A stretch of 64,000 nucleotides of DNA from Allomuricauda sp. (GCA_030148335.1 JASBTQ010000015.1:62001-126000), one strand, 5' to 3'; positions 9,666 to 20,072 are shown, numbered from the stretch's first letter. Notes: a model not told the origin generated them from the letters alone. Numbers and translations are program-made.

Positions 9666-10307
9666 TCAAAGCGCTTCCAGCAAAAGTTCCTTGATCTCGC
9701 TCAGCATCATGGCCGTGGCGCCCCAAACCGTGTAACCGTTTAGTTTATAAGCAGGTACGTTTATATTATTTGCATAGGAAGTGCTCAATATTTCTTCAAT
9801 ATGGTTGGAATCATCCAAAAAATCCTTCAAAAAGACCTCCACAATGCGTTCCACTTCGACCTCGTCCTTCACAAACGGTCGTGGTTCCGGGTACATCCCC
9901 ATAAATGGTCTCACCAAAAAATTGCTTGGGGGAATATATACTTCGCTAAGTTCCCTGATCACCTCAACGGCATGGGGAGGAACGCCCACTTCCTCATAAG
10001 TTTCCCGCAGGGCCGTATGCAAGAGATCCCTGTCCCCTTGTTCCACTTTACCTCCTGGAAGTCCGATCTGGTTGGAATGGATGCCCTCATACACCTTTCG
10101 CAGAATCAGCAACAATCGGGTCTCGTTCTCTTCGTCAGGATAGAACAAAGCCATCACCCCTGCCCGCTTCGGTTTGAAATCCTCAATTTTGTTGGCCTTC
10201 AACCATTGAATCCGTAATTCGGGTGACATTTTATAATGTGATGTCTCCCCGGGTAGTGGAAGATTTTTTAATTTTAAGGCAAGTTGACCAAATTCATCAA
10301 ATTTCAT
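9666..10307 (-). CDS. CoA pyrophosphatase-like Nudix hydrolase
   Basis: GGKVEQGDRDLLHTALRETYEEVG Nudix box; start chosen at MKFDEFGQ. Confidence 0.9.
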   Translation of the reverse strand: MKFDEFGQLALKLKNLPLPGETSHYKMSPELRIQWLKANKIEDFKPKRAGVMALFYPDEENETRLLLILRKVYEGIHSNQIGLPGGKVEQGDRDLLHTALRETYEEVGVPPHAVEVIRELSEVYIPPSNFLVRPFMGMYPEPRPFVKDEVEVERIVEVFLKDFLDDSNHIEEILSTSYANNINVPAYKLNGYTVWGATAMMLSEIKELLLEAL

Positions 10308-11022
10308 GCTGTTGAGACCATTGGCTTTTTCTACACTATTGTTCATTATATGTATCTCCTGCGGAGAATCCCCGAAAAAGAACACCGACAAAGTTGAGGA
10401 AAAAATTGTAAAAAAGGATACGGTATCCCATGTCCAAAACGATACCATTCCCGAGGTGCCCGAAGAGGACCCTTTTGTGCTCACCGAGGAAAATGCCATC
10501 GACTTCTTTTTCAATTACGCCAAGGAGCTCAAAAAAGACAAGGTGAAAATCACCACGAACATGGGCAGTTTTACAATCCAATTGTATGACAATGTCCCTT
10601 ATCACAAGGCCAACTTCATCTATCTGACCCAAAAAAAATACTTTGACAGTACGCAGTTCCACAGGGTGGTGAAGGATTTCATCATCCAAGGGGGCAATTC
10701 GGACGACCAAAGGACCGCAAAAAAAAGGGATAAAATCGGAAAGTACCTACTTCCCCCCGATACCAGAAAAGGACACAAACACCATAGGGGCACCATTTCC
10801 ATGCCCAGTAGCGAAAGGGACAACCCGCATATGCTCGCCTCTCCCTATGAATTCTTTATTGTGGTGACCAACCCCGGCTCCTATCACTTGGACGATTCCT
10901 ACACCCCTTTTGGACGGGTCATAGAGGGAATGGACGTCGTGGATGCCATCAACAAGGTCGATGTGGGGGACGGTGACTGGCCCTGGAAAAGTGTTTATAT
11001 CCTCAAGGCCGAAGTGTTGTAA
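10306..11022 (+). CDS. Cyclophilin-type peptidyl-prolyl isomerase, lipoprotein
   Basis: Lipobox ICISC|GES; FHRVVKDFIIQGGNSDDQRT cyclophilin motif. Confidence 0.93.
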   Translation: MLLRPLAFSTLLFIICISCGESPKKNTDKVEEKIVKKDTVSHVQNDTIPEVPEEDPFVLTEENAIDFFFNYAKELKKDKVKITTNMGSFTIQLYDNVPYHKANFIYLTQKKYFDSTQFHRVVKDFIIQGGNSDDQRTAKKRDKIGKYLLPPDTRKGHKHHRGTISMPSSERDNPHMLASPYEFFIVVTNPGSYHLDDSYTPFGRVIEGMDVVDAINKVDVGDGDWPWKSVYILKAEVL

Positions 11023-11049
11023 AACAATCAAAAAATAATCTAATTTAGG

Positions 11050-11796
11050 TTGGACAAGGAACAACTAACGATTATGATCAAATCAGACAAATTTATTTAT
11101 TCGGGCGACGGACAGACCTATCAAGGGGTCATTGTACACGACACCGATTTCAAGGGCAAACGTCCCGTGGTGATGGTTTCCCACACCTGGATGGGTCAAG
11201 CCAAATTTGAAGAGGACAAGGCAACCGAACTGGCCAAAATGGGCTATCTAGCCTTTGCCATAGATGTTTTTGGCAAGGGAAAAAGGGCGAAGAATGCGGA
11301 ACAGGCCGAAGAATTGATGAACGAGGCGTTGGCAGACCGCCAAGAATTGTTGGATCGATTGCTGTTGGCTTTAAAAAAAGTAAAGGAACATGAGTTGGCA
11401 GACTCAACAAAAGTGGGGATCATCGGTTTTTGCTTCGGCGGAAAATGCGCCCTCGACCTGGCACGTTCCGGAGTGGACATCAAGGCCACGGTTTGTTTCC
11501 ATGGTATGTTTGACCCGCCCGGATTAGAGCAAGAAGAAGACATCAAGTCAAAGATATTGGTGCTCCATGGTTGGGAAGACCCGCTTGCTTTTCCCAAGGA
11601 CATAGTTGCCTTGGGCTACGAGCTCACTGAAAGGAATGCCGTCTGGGAAATGGACATCTTTGGACATACGGGTCATGCCTTCACCAATCCAAATGCCAAA
11701 TCCCCCGATCAGGGCATGGAATACAACGCCTTGGCCAGTGACCGATCTTGGCAACGTATGGCGCACTTTTTCGAAGAGGTGTTTGGAACCAAATAA
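11050..11796 (+). CDS. Dienelactone hydrolase family protein
   Basis: VGIIGFCFGGKCALDLARS nucleophile motif (GFCFGG), HGWEDP and GHTGHAF; possible start at 11083 (MIKSDKF). Confidence 0.88.
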   Translation: MDKEQLTIMIKSDKFIYSGDGQTYQGVIVHDTDFKGKRPVVMVSHTWMGQAKFEEDKATELAKMGYLAFAIDVFGKGKRAKNAEQAEELMNEALADRQELLDRLLLALKKVKEHELADSTKVGIIGFCFGGKCALDLARSGVDIKATVCFHGMFDPPGLEQEEDIKSKILVLHGWEDPLAFPKDIVALGYELTERNAVWEMDIFGHTGHAFTNPNAKSPDQGMEYNALASDRSWQRMAHFFEEVFGTK

Positions 11797-11806
11797 ACGG
11801 CAGGCC

Positions 11807-14461
11807 TTACATTTTTAGGTTGATCCCAAATATGATTTGGCGGAAACCTCCGGCAAAGACTCCGGAGGTGGCCCGGTTCAGGCGTGATGCCCTGTACACT
11901 TCGTCGGTGATGTTCTTTCCGTTGACAAATACCGTGGCTTCGACCGAGTTTGCAATGGTAAAGTCATAGTTCACAAAGGCATCGATGGTGGTGAAGGAGG
12001 GCAATTGCCCAATGGCCCCATCGGCCGATTCGCTCACAAAATTGTGGAACTCCGTGAATTGTTTTCCCACGTGGTGCACATTGAACCCACTTGAAAGCCC
12101 CTTCCAGTCGTAGTTCAAACCTAAGCTCAAGTTCACTTTTGGGGTATAGGGTGCCTCTGCATCTGAAAGCCCATCATCCCCAAACGTGATCACACTTTTG
12201 GTGATATTTGGGAAATCGGCAGCGTCGATGGTGGTATTGGTAAGCAAGGTTTGCCCGCTCCCCGTATCCACATACACATCATAGGCATCGCGATTGGCGT
12301 TCACTTTTTCGATGTATTCGTTTTGCGTATCCGCGCCATGGATCACTTGAGAAAACAGGTCCTTATCCTCCAGTTTTCCTTCCATCACTTTGGAATGCAT
12401 ATAGGTGGCATTGGCCAAGAAATGGAGCTGATGGCCATTCCCGTTGAACAATTCGGCATCGAGGGCCATTTCCACTCCCTGTACATTGATTTTGCCCAAT
12501 TCGTTAAAGACCTCATTGCGCCCCCCTGCATAAAAGTTTCTGCTGGCATTGTGGAAATAAGTCAATTGTCCTTGGACACGATTGGCCAGCAAACTTCCCC
12601 GCCAGCCCAACTCCTTGTTCCAACTCAACTCCGGTTCCATATTGATGCTCTGCCCGGCCAAGGGATTGGTCACCACGCCATCCTGCTCCACTAAAAACCC
12701 GAAGACTTTGGAAGGGGCTATCATTCCCTGATAAACGCTACCGTACAATTCACCCGACCCTAAAGGATAATCCAAGGTGATTCCCGGCAAAAACTGATTG
12801 TACACACTGGGCTCCCTTCCTTCGGAAGTGCCCTGAAGGTCTGGGTCCTGTGCCAATACCAACAAATTCTGGCGGTACATGTCCACATGCTCAAAGCGCA
12901 AGATGGGGACAAGACCAAAATCGCCCAAATGGAATTCGTTACGAACATAACCGTTCGCGGACCAAAGTCGGTACCACAAATCTGTGGTGGTCCTTCCGCT
13001 CCTCGCCCATCGGGAACTATCGGCCTCCAAAAACACATCCTTGAAGGTTTCCCTGTGCAGGTTGATGCCCGCTTCAAATTCGCTGGGAGCATTGAAAGCC
13101 TCCCATTTGGCCTTTATGGTTTCCTTGATGCCCGAAACCCTATAGATCCACCTGCTGTCCGTAGTGCTTTCGCGTCCGTTCAAAATCCTGCCCACAATCA
13201 CATAATCCTCGTCATCAAACGACCGGCCTTGCAGATACCGGTATCGGTCCGCAAAGATTTCGTCCCCCACATAATCTTGGACTTCGGATGCCCTCACCTT
13301 TGCGGTCACCTGTCGCCACCAATCCCTTTCAAAATCGGAGGCATACATCTTTGTGGTAAAGCTCAGGTCCTCATTAGGCAGCCATTTATGGATTATATCG
13401 ACCCCATACCGTCTCATGGTGAACTGATCGGCATCCAAAGGGTTTTGGGTGGGGTCAGCTTCAAAAGTGAAGGGTGTCTGGGAACTCAATGAAGCCTGAT
13501 TGTCCTCGAACTGGCCACTCACCTTGAAATATAGGGACTGGTCTTCGGACAATTGGGCAAAGATCTTCGCATTCAAGTTCAAGATCTCAACGGATGAATT
13601 GTCAATAAAACCATCAAATTTCTTGTACACCCCTTCCACCAGACCACCAATATTTTTCCAAGTACCCCCGTAGGAAAAGAGTCCCGAGGTATAATTGCGC
13701 TGACCGCCTGTCAATTTCAGGCGCAGTGTGGGCTTTTGCGGAGGCAGTGCTGTGATGTAGTTGACCGCGCCATACATATTATTGGGACCATATTTTAACA
13801 GATCGGCCCCTTTATACACCTCAACGGAAGTGATACGGTCGCTCACCGGATTGTAGTATGCGCCAGGAGCGATGTAGGGTGCCGGTGCCGAAGGTGTGCC
13901 GTCTTCCATGAGCAGCACTTTTTTGGACCTTCTTCCCCAAGAACCCCGTATACTGATGTTTGGACGATTGGACAGACCCATGTCTCCCACAATGTTCACA
14001 CCGGGAACGGTGCGCAACACTTCTTCGGTGTTCAATGGGTTCATGTTTTTTAAAGCCACGGGATTGATCCTATAATTGCTCCCCACAAATTCACTTTTGA
14101 AATTTTTGACCGATGCACTTACAACCACCTCATCCAAAGTGGTATTGGAGCGGGTGAGTCCTATGACCCCCATATCCACATCCGGAGTAGAAAGCGAAAC
14201 CTGCTTATCCTCATACCCCAAATATTTTATGATGAGGGCATGGTCCCTCTCATTCTTCAGGATGGAAAACCTCCCAAAGTCATCCGTCACCGTTCCCTTG
14301 TCGCTGGGAACCAATAGGACTTGGGCACCCAACAAGGGTTGACCGTTGTCTGCGTCCACAATTTTCCCGCTAATTCTGTCCTGTGCTTGGGCCAATGCCC
14401 CTGTCAAAAAAAAGAGCATAAAGCCCCAAAGGACCAACGGCCCTTTACCGTTCCTGTACAT
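11807..14461 (-). CDS. TonB-dependent outer-membrane receptor with N-terminal carboxypeptidase-regulatory-like domain
   Basis: GKIVDADNGQPLLGAQVLLV, plug domain GVNIVGDMGLSNRPNISIRGSWGRRSKKVLLMEDG, 884 aa barrel. Confidence 0.93.
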   Translation of the reverse strand: MYRNGKGPLVLWGFMLFFLTGALAQAQDRISGKIVDADNGQPLLGAQVLLVPSDKGTVTDDFGRFSILKNERDHALIIKYLGYEDKQVSLSTPDVDMGVIGLTRSNTTLDEVVVSASVKNFKSEFVGSNYRINPVALKNMNPLNTEEVLRTVPGVNIVGDMGLSNRPNISIRGSWGRRSKKVLLMEDGTPSAPAPYIAPGAYYNPVSDRITSVEVYKGADLLKYGPNNMYGAVNYITALPPQKPTLRLKLTGGQRNYTSGLFSYGGTWKNIGGLVEGVYKKFDGFIDNSSVEILNLNAKIFAQLSEDQSLYFKVSGQFEDNQASLSSQTPFTFEADPTQNPLDADQFTMRRYGVDIIHKWLPNEDLSFTTKMYASDFERDWWRQVTAKVRASEVQDYVGDEIFADRYRYLQGRSFDDEDYVIVGRILNGRESTTDSRWIYRVSGIKETIKAKWEAFNAPSEFEAGINLHRETFKDVFLEADSSRWARSGRTTTDLWYRLWSANGYVRNEFHLGDFGLVPILRFEHVDMYRQNLLVLAQDPDLQGTSEGREPSVYNQFLPGITLDYPLGSGELYGSVYQGMIAPSKVFGFLVEQDGVVTNPLAGQSINMEPELSWNKELGWRGSLLANRVQGQLTYFHNASRNFYAGGRNEVFNELGKINVQGVEMALDAELFNGNGHQLHFLANATYMHSKVMEGKLEDKDLFSQVIHGADTQNEYIEKVNANRDAYDVYVDTGSGQTLLTNTTIDAADFPNITKSVITFGDDGLSDAEAPYTPKVNLSLGLNYDWKGLSSGFNVHHVGKQFTEFHNFVSESADGAIGQLPSFTTIDAFVNYDFTIANSVEATVFVNGKNITDEVYRASRLNRATSGVFAGGFRQIIFGINLKM

Positions 14462-14540
14462 TTCTTTTTAAAATTGTATTGCTGCTTTATGACTGTTCCC
14501 AAAGGGAACCTAAAAATATTCTATGTTATGTCCGAAAAAA

Positions 14541-15686
14541 TCAGCTCTTGAATTCACCCATCAATTCAGGGGCGACTTTCACCTTTTTGTTTGAAAAGCG
14601 ATAGGAAACCCCTACGTTGATCAAATAATCGGCGAAGGCGGCATCCCCTGCCCTAGGCTCCCCAGTAAGTTCCTGGGTCTCTAGGTCAGTGATACTCTGG
14701 GGACGTTCCCTTCTGACTGCAAATGGCACATTGAGGTTCAGCGAAAAGTTGTTCTTCATAAAAGCGATGCCCGGGTCTATGGAAAGTACATTGCCAGGCC
14801 TTCTAAAACCTTCGTTCCCGCCAATAAGGTCTTTCACGGGAACCCCTTCATATCTGGCACCCAAGGAAGTGGAAATGGTATTGCTGATGGCATAGCTGGC
14901 CCCGGCACGCACCGAAAACTGATCGGGAACGGCCATGATGGCCTCATTTTCAAGAAGAGGGCTCAAGGTTTCTCGGAACGTCCTTGTTCCGTTGGTCTCC
15001 CTTGGATTGATCAAATAGAATCCGCCACCATAGGCAAATAGCTTTTCGGCTATTTTTTGGTAAAATTGGAAATCCACGGTAACCCCAAAGCCACCATCAC
15101 CCGGTTGGATACTCTGGTCAACAGGCCTGGTCTCCGGACCTCCTTCGGGACCCACATTGTAGAAAATATCGGAGGCATTGAAATTTCCTGTGGGCAATTT
15201 GACCCCCAATCCCAACGCAACGTTTCCATTTTGATGCTTTTCAAGGTCGAACAGCCAGTAACCCATACCTACCCTGATGTCGGCAAGTCCTCTTGAATAG
15301 GTGGTATTTCGTTCTTCCCGACCATGTTCATATAAAGAAGAGCGCGTGTTGATCACTGTTGGGATGGTAATGCTGGTGTATAGTCGATCAGTAATCCCAT
15401 AGGTTAGGAAAAAATCCCAGGAATGGGAATGGTTGATGACCTCCGTTTCGTTGGAAACCCTATCCGGCTCTTCATGCGTACCCCTGAAATGGCGAAAAGA
15501 CTTAAAATAGCGATAGTTGCTCCCTATCTGGATATCTCCCTCCCCCAACAGATTACTCTCCAACGTGTTCCCCACACAGGATGAAAAATGTCGGATTGCG
15601 ACACATCCTTGGGCATTGATGCTATCCATGCCAAGAAAGGAAGCCGAGAGAAAAAAGGTCAGTAAAACGATTTTTGGTATTTTCAT
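14541..15686 (-). CDS. Outer-membrane transporter-like protein (resembles the Phenol_MetA_deg type)
   Basis: Signal peptide; YGITDRLYTSITIP, GLADIRVGMGYWLF, LGLGVKLPTGNF motifs. Confidence 0.65.
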   Translation of the reverse strand: MKIPKIVLLTFFLSASFLGMDSINAQGCVAIRHFSSCVGNTLESNLLGEGDIQIGSNYRYFKSFRHFRGTHEEPDRVSNETEVINHSHSWDFFLTYGITDRLYTSITIPTVINTRSSLYEHGREERNTTYSRGLADIRVGMGYWLFDLEKHQNGNVALGLGVKLPTGNFNASDIFYNVGPEGGPETRPVDQSIQPGDGGFGVTVDFQFYQKIAEKLFAYGGGFYLINPRETNGTRTFRETLSPLLENEAIMAVPDQFSVRAGASYAISNTISTSLGARYEGVPVKDLIGGNEGFRRPGNVLSIDPGIAFMKNNFSLNLNVPFAVRRERPQSITDLETQELTGEPRAGDAAFADYLINVGVSYRFSNKKVKVAPELMGEFKS

Positions 15687-15874
15687 AAAATGGTCCCGTT
15701 TGGTTGATAAAAAGGCCGACACTAATGGGACGGCCCTTATACTTAATGAAGATTACAAAACTGGATACCAAATTAGTGCTATCCTTGGCATGGGAAGACT
15801 AACGAAAGAGTAAAAAAGATTAAGTAAGGATTAATCATGCTAAGCAACAATTAACGGAAAAGCCGTTGACCGAC

Positions 15875-16492
15875 CTATCCCCCCTCTTTTTCATAGACAC
15901 TGGGCAGACGGATATCGTATTTTACAGCCAATAACCTTAAGGTGATCACCACAACTATGGCCGCGATGTAGGCATAACCTTCCTTGATGGGAAGTTCAAC
16001 AAAAAGAAAGTAGCTGGCGCCTCCTACAATACAAGTGGTGGCATAGATTTCCTTTCTTCTGAAAATGATCGGGATCTCATTGCACAACATGTCCCGGATA
16101 ACACCTCCAAAACAGGCCGTCATGGTGCCCAGAAAAATGCACATAATGGGCAAAAGCTCGGCTTCCAAGCCTTTTTCTACCCCAATCATGGTGTAAAGGC
16201 CAATCCCAATGGTATCGAACAGAAAAAGGGATTTTCTCAAATATTTCAACTGCTTCACAAAAATAATGGCGAAGACCACGGCTATGAAAATGGTGACCAC
16301 ATAGGTAAGATCCCGCATCCACACCACTGGGGTGTTCCCTATGAGCAGATCTCGCAAGGTCCCACCTCCAATGGCCGTAACAAAGGCGATGATGAGCACC
16401 CCAAAAAGGTCCAACCGTTTTTCCATGGCCACCAAGACCCCTGAAATGGCGAAGGCAATGGTCCCCAATATGTCAATGGTCTGGTAGAGCAT
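15875..16492 (-). CDS. Trimeric intracellular cation channel family (UPF0126/YadS-like) membrane protein
   Basis: AFAISGVLVAMEKRLDLFGVLIIAFVTAIGGGTLRDLLIG twin repeat. Confidence 0.92.
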   Translation of the reverse strand: MLYQTIDILGTIAFAISGVLVAMEKRLDLFGVLIIAFVTAIGGGTLRDLLIGNTPVVWMRDLTYVVTIFIAVVFAIIFVKQLKYLRKSLFLFDTIGIGLYTMIGVEKGLEAELLPIMCIFLGTMTACFGGVIRDMLCNEIPIIFRRKEIYATTCIVGGASYFLFVELPIKEGYAYIAAIVVVITLRLLAVKYDIRLPSVYEKEGG

Positions 16493-16494
16493 GC

Positions 16495-17220
16495 TTACAT
16501 TTTTTGGGTGTAGTAGTTGTAATCTTTCAGCACGGTATCGATGTACTGCACATCATACAGATTGGAATTGGTCTTTAAAATGCTGTCCACTTTGATCCGA
16601 AGTGCAGTCAGGGTCTTGAAATCTCCACTCTTTTTGGCAATGAGGTAGGTCTCCTTGATCAATCGGACATCCTTGTCAGTGAGCAGGGTAACATTGGTGA
16701 ACTGTGGCTCGTAAGCCTCCTCCACTTCTTCCAAAATGGTATGGGACACCTGGGTCTTTCGTTTGGTGCTGATCACCACGGTGCCTGCGGCCGCATCCCC
16801 CACCCTTTGCCGCTTATCCGAAAAAAGGATGCTCAAGATGCCTATGGAGCCCAAAAATATCCAGATGTCAACGAGGCGCAACATCCATCGGACCAAGAGA
16901 TTGCTCCAATGTACCGGGGCGCCATCCAAACGGACCACGCGCATCTTCATCAACATCTTGCCCACCGTCTGCCCGTTGAACAAGCTGTGCATCAAAAGGG
17001 AATAGAACATGGCCGGAAGAAAAATAAGAGCTGCCAGTCCTCGCTGGGTCCAAGTGTCCTCATAAATAAAACCAATGGCATTGCTGATGAGGCTCACCAA
17101 ATAGGCATACATGTACAAAATGAGTCCATCGATGAGAAAAGCAACGATTCGCTCCCCAAGGCCCACAATCTTATAATCTAAGTTGACATTTTGCGTTGTA
17201 TTGATTTGGAGGTTACCCAT
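16495..17220 (-). CDS. RDD family membrane protein
   Basis: RIVAFLIDGLILY, GQTVGKMLMKMRVVRLDG. Confidence 0.9.
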   Translation of the reverse strand: MGNLQINTTQNVNLDYKIVGLGERIVAFLIDGLILYMYAYLVSLISNAIGFIYEDTWTQRGLAALIFLPAMFYSLLMHSLFNGQTVGKMLMKMRVVRLDGAPVHWSNLLVRWMLRLVDIWIFLGSIGILSILFSDKRQRVGDAAAGTVVISTKRKTQVSHTILEEVEEAYEPQFTNVTLLTDKDVRLIKETYLIAKKSGDFKTLTALRIKVDSILKTNSNLYDVQYIDTVLKDYNYYTQKM

Positions 17221-17259
17221 ATAAACGTATTTTTAGCTTTGGAAAAATAAATTCCACCT

Positions 17260-18237
17260 ATGCGCGAAGCTGCTTTTGTGAAGCAAAATAAGGAAAAATG
17301 GATCGCTTTTGAAAAAGCGGTCGCATCAGGTACACATACGGATCCCGATGCGCTTGTAGATGGGTACATCCAACTCACCAATGACCTTGCCTACGCACAG
17401 ACCTATTACGCGGAAAGCAAGACTTTATTGTACCTAAATTCCCTTGCCTCACAGGCACACCAAAAAATATACAAGAACAAAAAGGAATCGGGCAACCGGA
17501 TCATTGAGTTCTGGGCGCATGAGTTCCCGCTTTTTTTTAGACAGTACCACAAAACCTTGTGGGTCACTTTCCTGATTTTTATCACGGCCACGGCCATCGG
17601 TGCCATTTCCGCACTGAACGACACCTCCTTTGTACGGTTGATCTTGGGCGATGCCTATGTGAACGAGACCCTGAACAATATTGCCAACGGGGAACCCACG
17701 GCCATTTATAAGAGTGGAAGCGAGATAGGCACTTTTTTGGGCATCACCATCAACAATATCCGTGTGGGCTTTTTGGCCTTCGCCTTTGGAGTAATCACCA
17801 GTATTGGAACGGCCTATATTCTCTTCAGCAATGGGGTGATGTTGGGGGCGTTCATTACTTTTTTCTATACCAAAGGGATGTTTTTTGAAGCGAACCGGCA
17901 GATTTGGCTGCATGGCACCATAGAGATTTCCGTGATCATCGTGGCGGGCTGCGCCGGATTGATCATGGGCAACAGCATCCTTTTTCCCAAGACTTTTTCC
18001 AGACGGGTCTCCTTCATGAAAGGGGCCAAGGACGGATTGAAAGTTGTGGTGAGCACCATTCCCTTTTTCATCATCGCGGGCTTTATCGAAGGGTTCATCA
18101 CCCGGTATGCCAATATGCCCGATTGGTTGGCCTTCTCCATCATTGGAGGGTCATTGTTGCTGATCGTTTTTTATTATATCCTATATCCCATCTTACTAAA
18201 CCGAAAAGTACATGAAGGACAAATACATCGAGCTTAG
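17260..18237 (+). CDS. Stage II sporulation protein M-like (SpoIIM/DUF95) membrane protein
   Basis: NNIRVGFLAFAFGVITSIGTAYILFSNGVMLGAF, HGTIEISVIIVAGCAGLIMGN. Confidence 0.9.
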   Translation: MREAAFVKQNKEKWIAFEKAVASGTHTDPDALVDGYIQLTNDLAYAQTYYAESKTLLYLNSLASQAHQKIYKNKKESGNRIIEFWAHEFPLFFRQYHKTLWVTFLIFITATAIGAISALNDTSFVRLILGDAYVNETLNNIANGEPTAIYKSGSEIGTFLGITINNIRVGFLAFAFGVITSIGTAYILFSNGVMLGAFITFFYTKGMFFEANRQIWLHGTIEISVIIVAGCAGLIMGNSILFPKTFSRRVSFMKGAKDGLKVVVSTIPFFIIAGFIEGFITRYANMPDWLAFSIIGGSLLLIVFYYILYPILLNRKVHEGQIHRA

Positions 18238-19153
18238 GATCAACCGCGACTTTGGCGATATCCTTTCCGTTTATTTTGAATTTTTACGCCAGAACATCAA
18301 AAAGTTCACCAATGTGTTCCTGAGCTATAATGGCATTTTTTTGGTAGGTCTTTTGATCACCAGCTACTTGATGGTATCCGGGTTCGTGGGGATGATCTCA
18401 GAGGGAACCAATGTGTACGGAATGGGTTCGGGAGAGAGCAACGAAGACACCTACTGGACCTACATTATCGCAGGTGCGGTCATTTTTTTCATCATATTCA
18501 TTTTAGTGGCAGGTTTCAACTTTAGCCTGAGCTCCTCTTACTTGGTCAAATATGACGAACACAAGGGCCAAGGATTTGACAAAAGAGAGGTCTGGGAACA
18601 CACAAAGCGTAATTTTGGCAATACCTTCATGTTCATCCTGTTGCTTATCCCCATCTACCTTTTGTTCTTTATTGTAGTGGGCATTTTCGTGTTCATTCCT
18701 TTGTTGGGCATGTTTGCACAATATATCATCCAATTTGCCTTGACTGCCTGGATCGGGGTTTCCTTCTTTAGCATGATGAGCCAATCCAAGGGCGTGATCG
18801 ATGGTTTCGGGGAAGGTTGGAACTTGGTCATCAACAATTTTTGGAGGTCGGTGGGGGTCAATTTTATCCTTGGACTGCTCAATGGCTTGTTGTTCTTCAT
18901 CATCCTTATTGTGCCCTCCATTATTATCGCTGTCTATACCTTTCATGTGGTGGAAAACAATGTGGATGTGGGTGGTTCGGTCATTTCCACCGTCATATAC
19001 ACCCTCGGATTGTGCCTATTGCTCATCTTGATGGTATATGCCCAATGCCTGTCCCAGTTTGTGAACGGCATCCTCTTTTATGCCCTGCACGAGAAAACGT
19101 ACAACATCAACACCAGAAGTAAAATAGATCAAATAGGACAGACCGATCAGTGA
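18212..19153 (+). CDS. Polytopic membrane protein (operon with SpoIIM)
   Basis: Overlaps the SpoIIM stop by 26 nt; multiple TM segments. Confidence 0.8.
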   Translation: MKDKYIELRINRDFGDILSVYFEFLRQNIKKFTNVFLSYNGIFLVGLLITSYLMVSGFVGMISEGTNVYGMGSGESNEDTYWTYIIAGAVIFFIIFILVAGFNFSLSSSYLVKYDEHKGQGFDKREVWEHTKRNFGNTFMFILLLIPIYLLFFIVVGIFVFIPLLGMFAQYIIQFALTAWIGVSFFSMMSQSKGVIDGFGEGWNLVINNFWRSVGVNFILGLLNGLLFFIILIVPSIIIAVYTFHVVENNVDVGGSVISTVIYTLGLCLLLILMVYAQCLSQFVNGILFYALHEKTYNINTRSKIDQIGQTDQ

Positions 19154-19869
19154 TCAAACAGAGCTACATCCTTATCCTTTTGTTATGGGCAAACCTGGGT
19201 CTTGCGCAGAAGGATTCCATTGCCCTGCCCATAGACAGCAGTTCCGTCCTCACGGAACGCCAAATTGGGGAAGACCTTGGCAAAAAATACACTGGGGAGG
19301 ATTTTGACTATGATGTGAAAACGGGGGAATCCGCCAACTTGCTCAGCCGCTTCGTCCGATGGTTCCTAAATGCCATCAGCAGTACTTTTGGGTTTGACAT
19401 TTCCCCCGAAACCCTGAAGATTCTTGAATACATCATTTATGCCTTGATGGGGGTCTTGGTCATCTATCTGTTGGTGCGGATGTTCATCAATGAAAAGTTC
19501 AGTTCCATTTTTACCCAAAAGGCCCGGTCCATCATCGACCTGGACCTTTCCGAACAGCATATTGAGAGCATCGACTTGGATTCGTTGATGGAAGAGGCCC
19601 TAAAGAACGGGGATTATCGGCTTGCCGTTCGATACCAATTCCTAAAGATCTTGAAACTGCTTTCCCAAAAGAACATCATCGATTGGCATTTTGAAAAGAC
19701 CAATGTGGACTATGAAAGGGAAATCACCCAGACCCAATTGCAACTGGAGTTCAAAAAGGCTTCTTACCTGTACGAGAACATCTGGTATGGGGAGCAGCCC
19801 ATCGATGCATCTGGCTATGCCAAAACGGACTTGCGCTTCAAGGCCGTAGAAAATTCAATCCCGAGATAA
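19150..19869 (+). CDS. DUF4129 domain-containing protein
   Basis: GTGA overlap with the previous gene; single TM, C-terminal helical LMEEALKNGDYRLAVRYQFLKILKLLSQKNIIDWHFEKTNVDYERE. Confidence 0.8.
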   Translation: MIKQSYILILLLWANLGLAQKDSIALPIDSSSVLTERQIGEDLGKKYTGEDFDYDVKTGESANLLSRFVRWFLNAISSTFGFDISPETLKILEYIIYALMGVLVIYLLVRMFINEKFSSIFTQKARSIIDLDLSEQHIESIDLDSLMEEALKNGDYRLAVRYQFLKILKLLSQKNIIDWHFEKTNVDYEREITQTQLQLEFKKASYLYENIWYGEQPIDASGYAKTDLRFKAVENSIPR

Positions 19870-20016
19870 TTATGGATTTATACCAAACTCTTTTTGCCAA
19901 AAAAAGTTTCAAAAAGCAAAATGTACATTATTTTGTACATTTATGGAAATTTGATTTGATATGAAATGAGCCATGACAATTCTTGATGCACATCGAGATG
20001 TTCAATGGCGAATTAC

Positions 20017-20040
20017 ACCTGCCTGCCGGCATAGGCAGGT
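20017..20040. repeat. Palindromic element acctgcctgccggcataggcaggt
   Basis: 8-nt perfect arms acctgcct/aggcaggt around gccggcat. Confidence 0.75.
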
Positions 20041-20072
20041 CTGACAGATGAAAAACAGTAAAATTTAAACAG

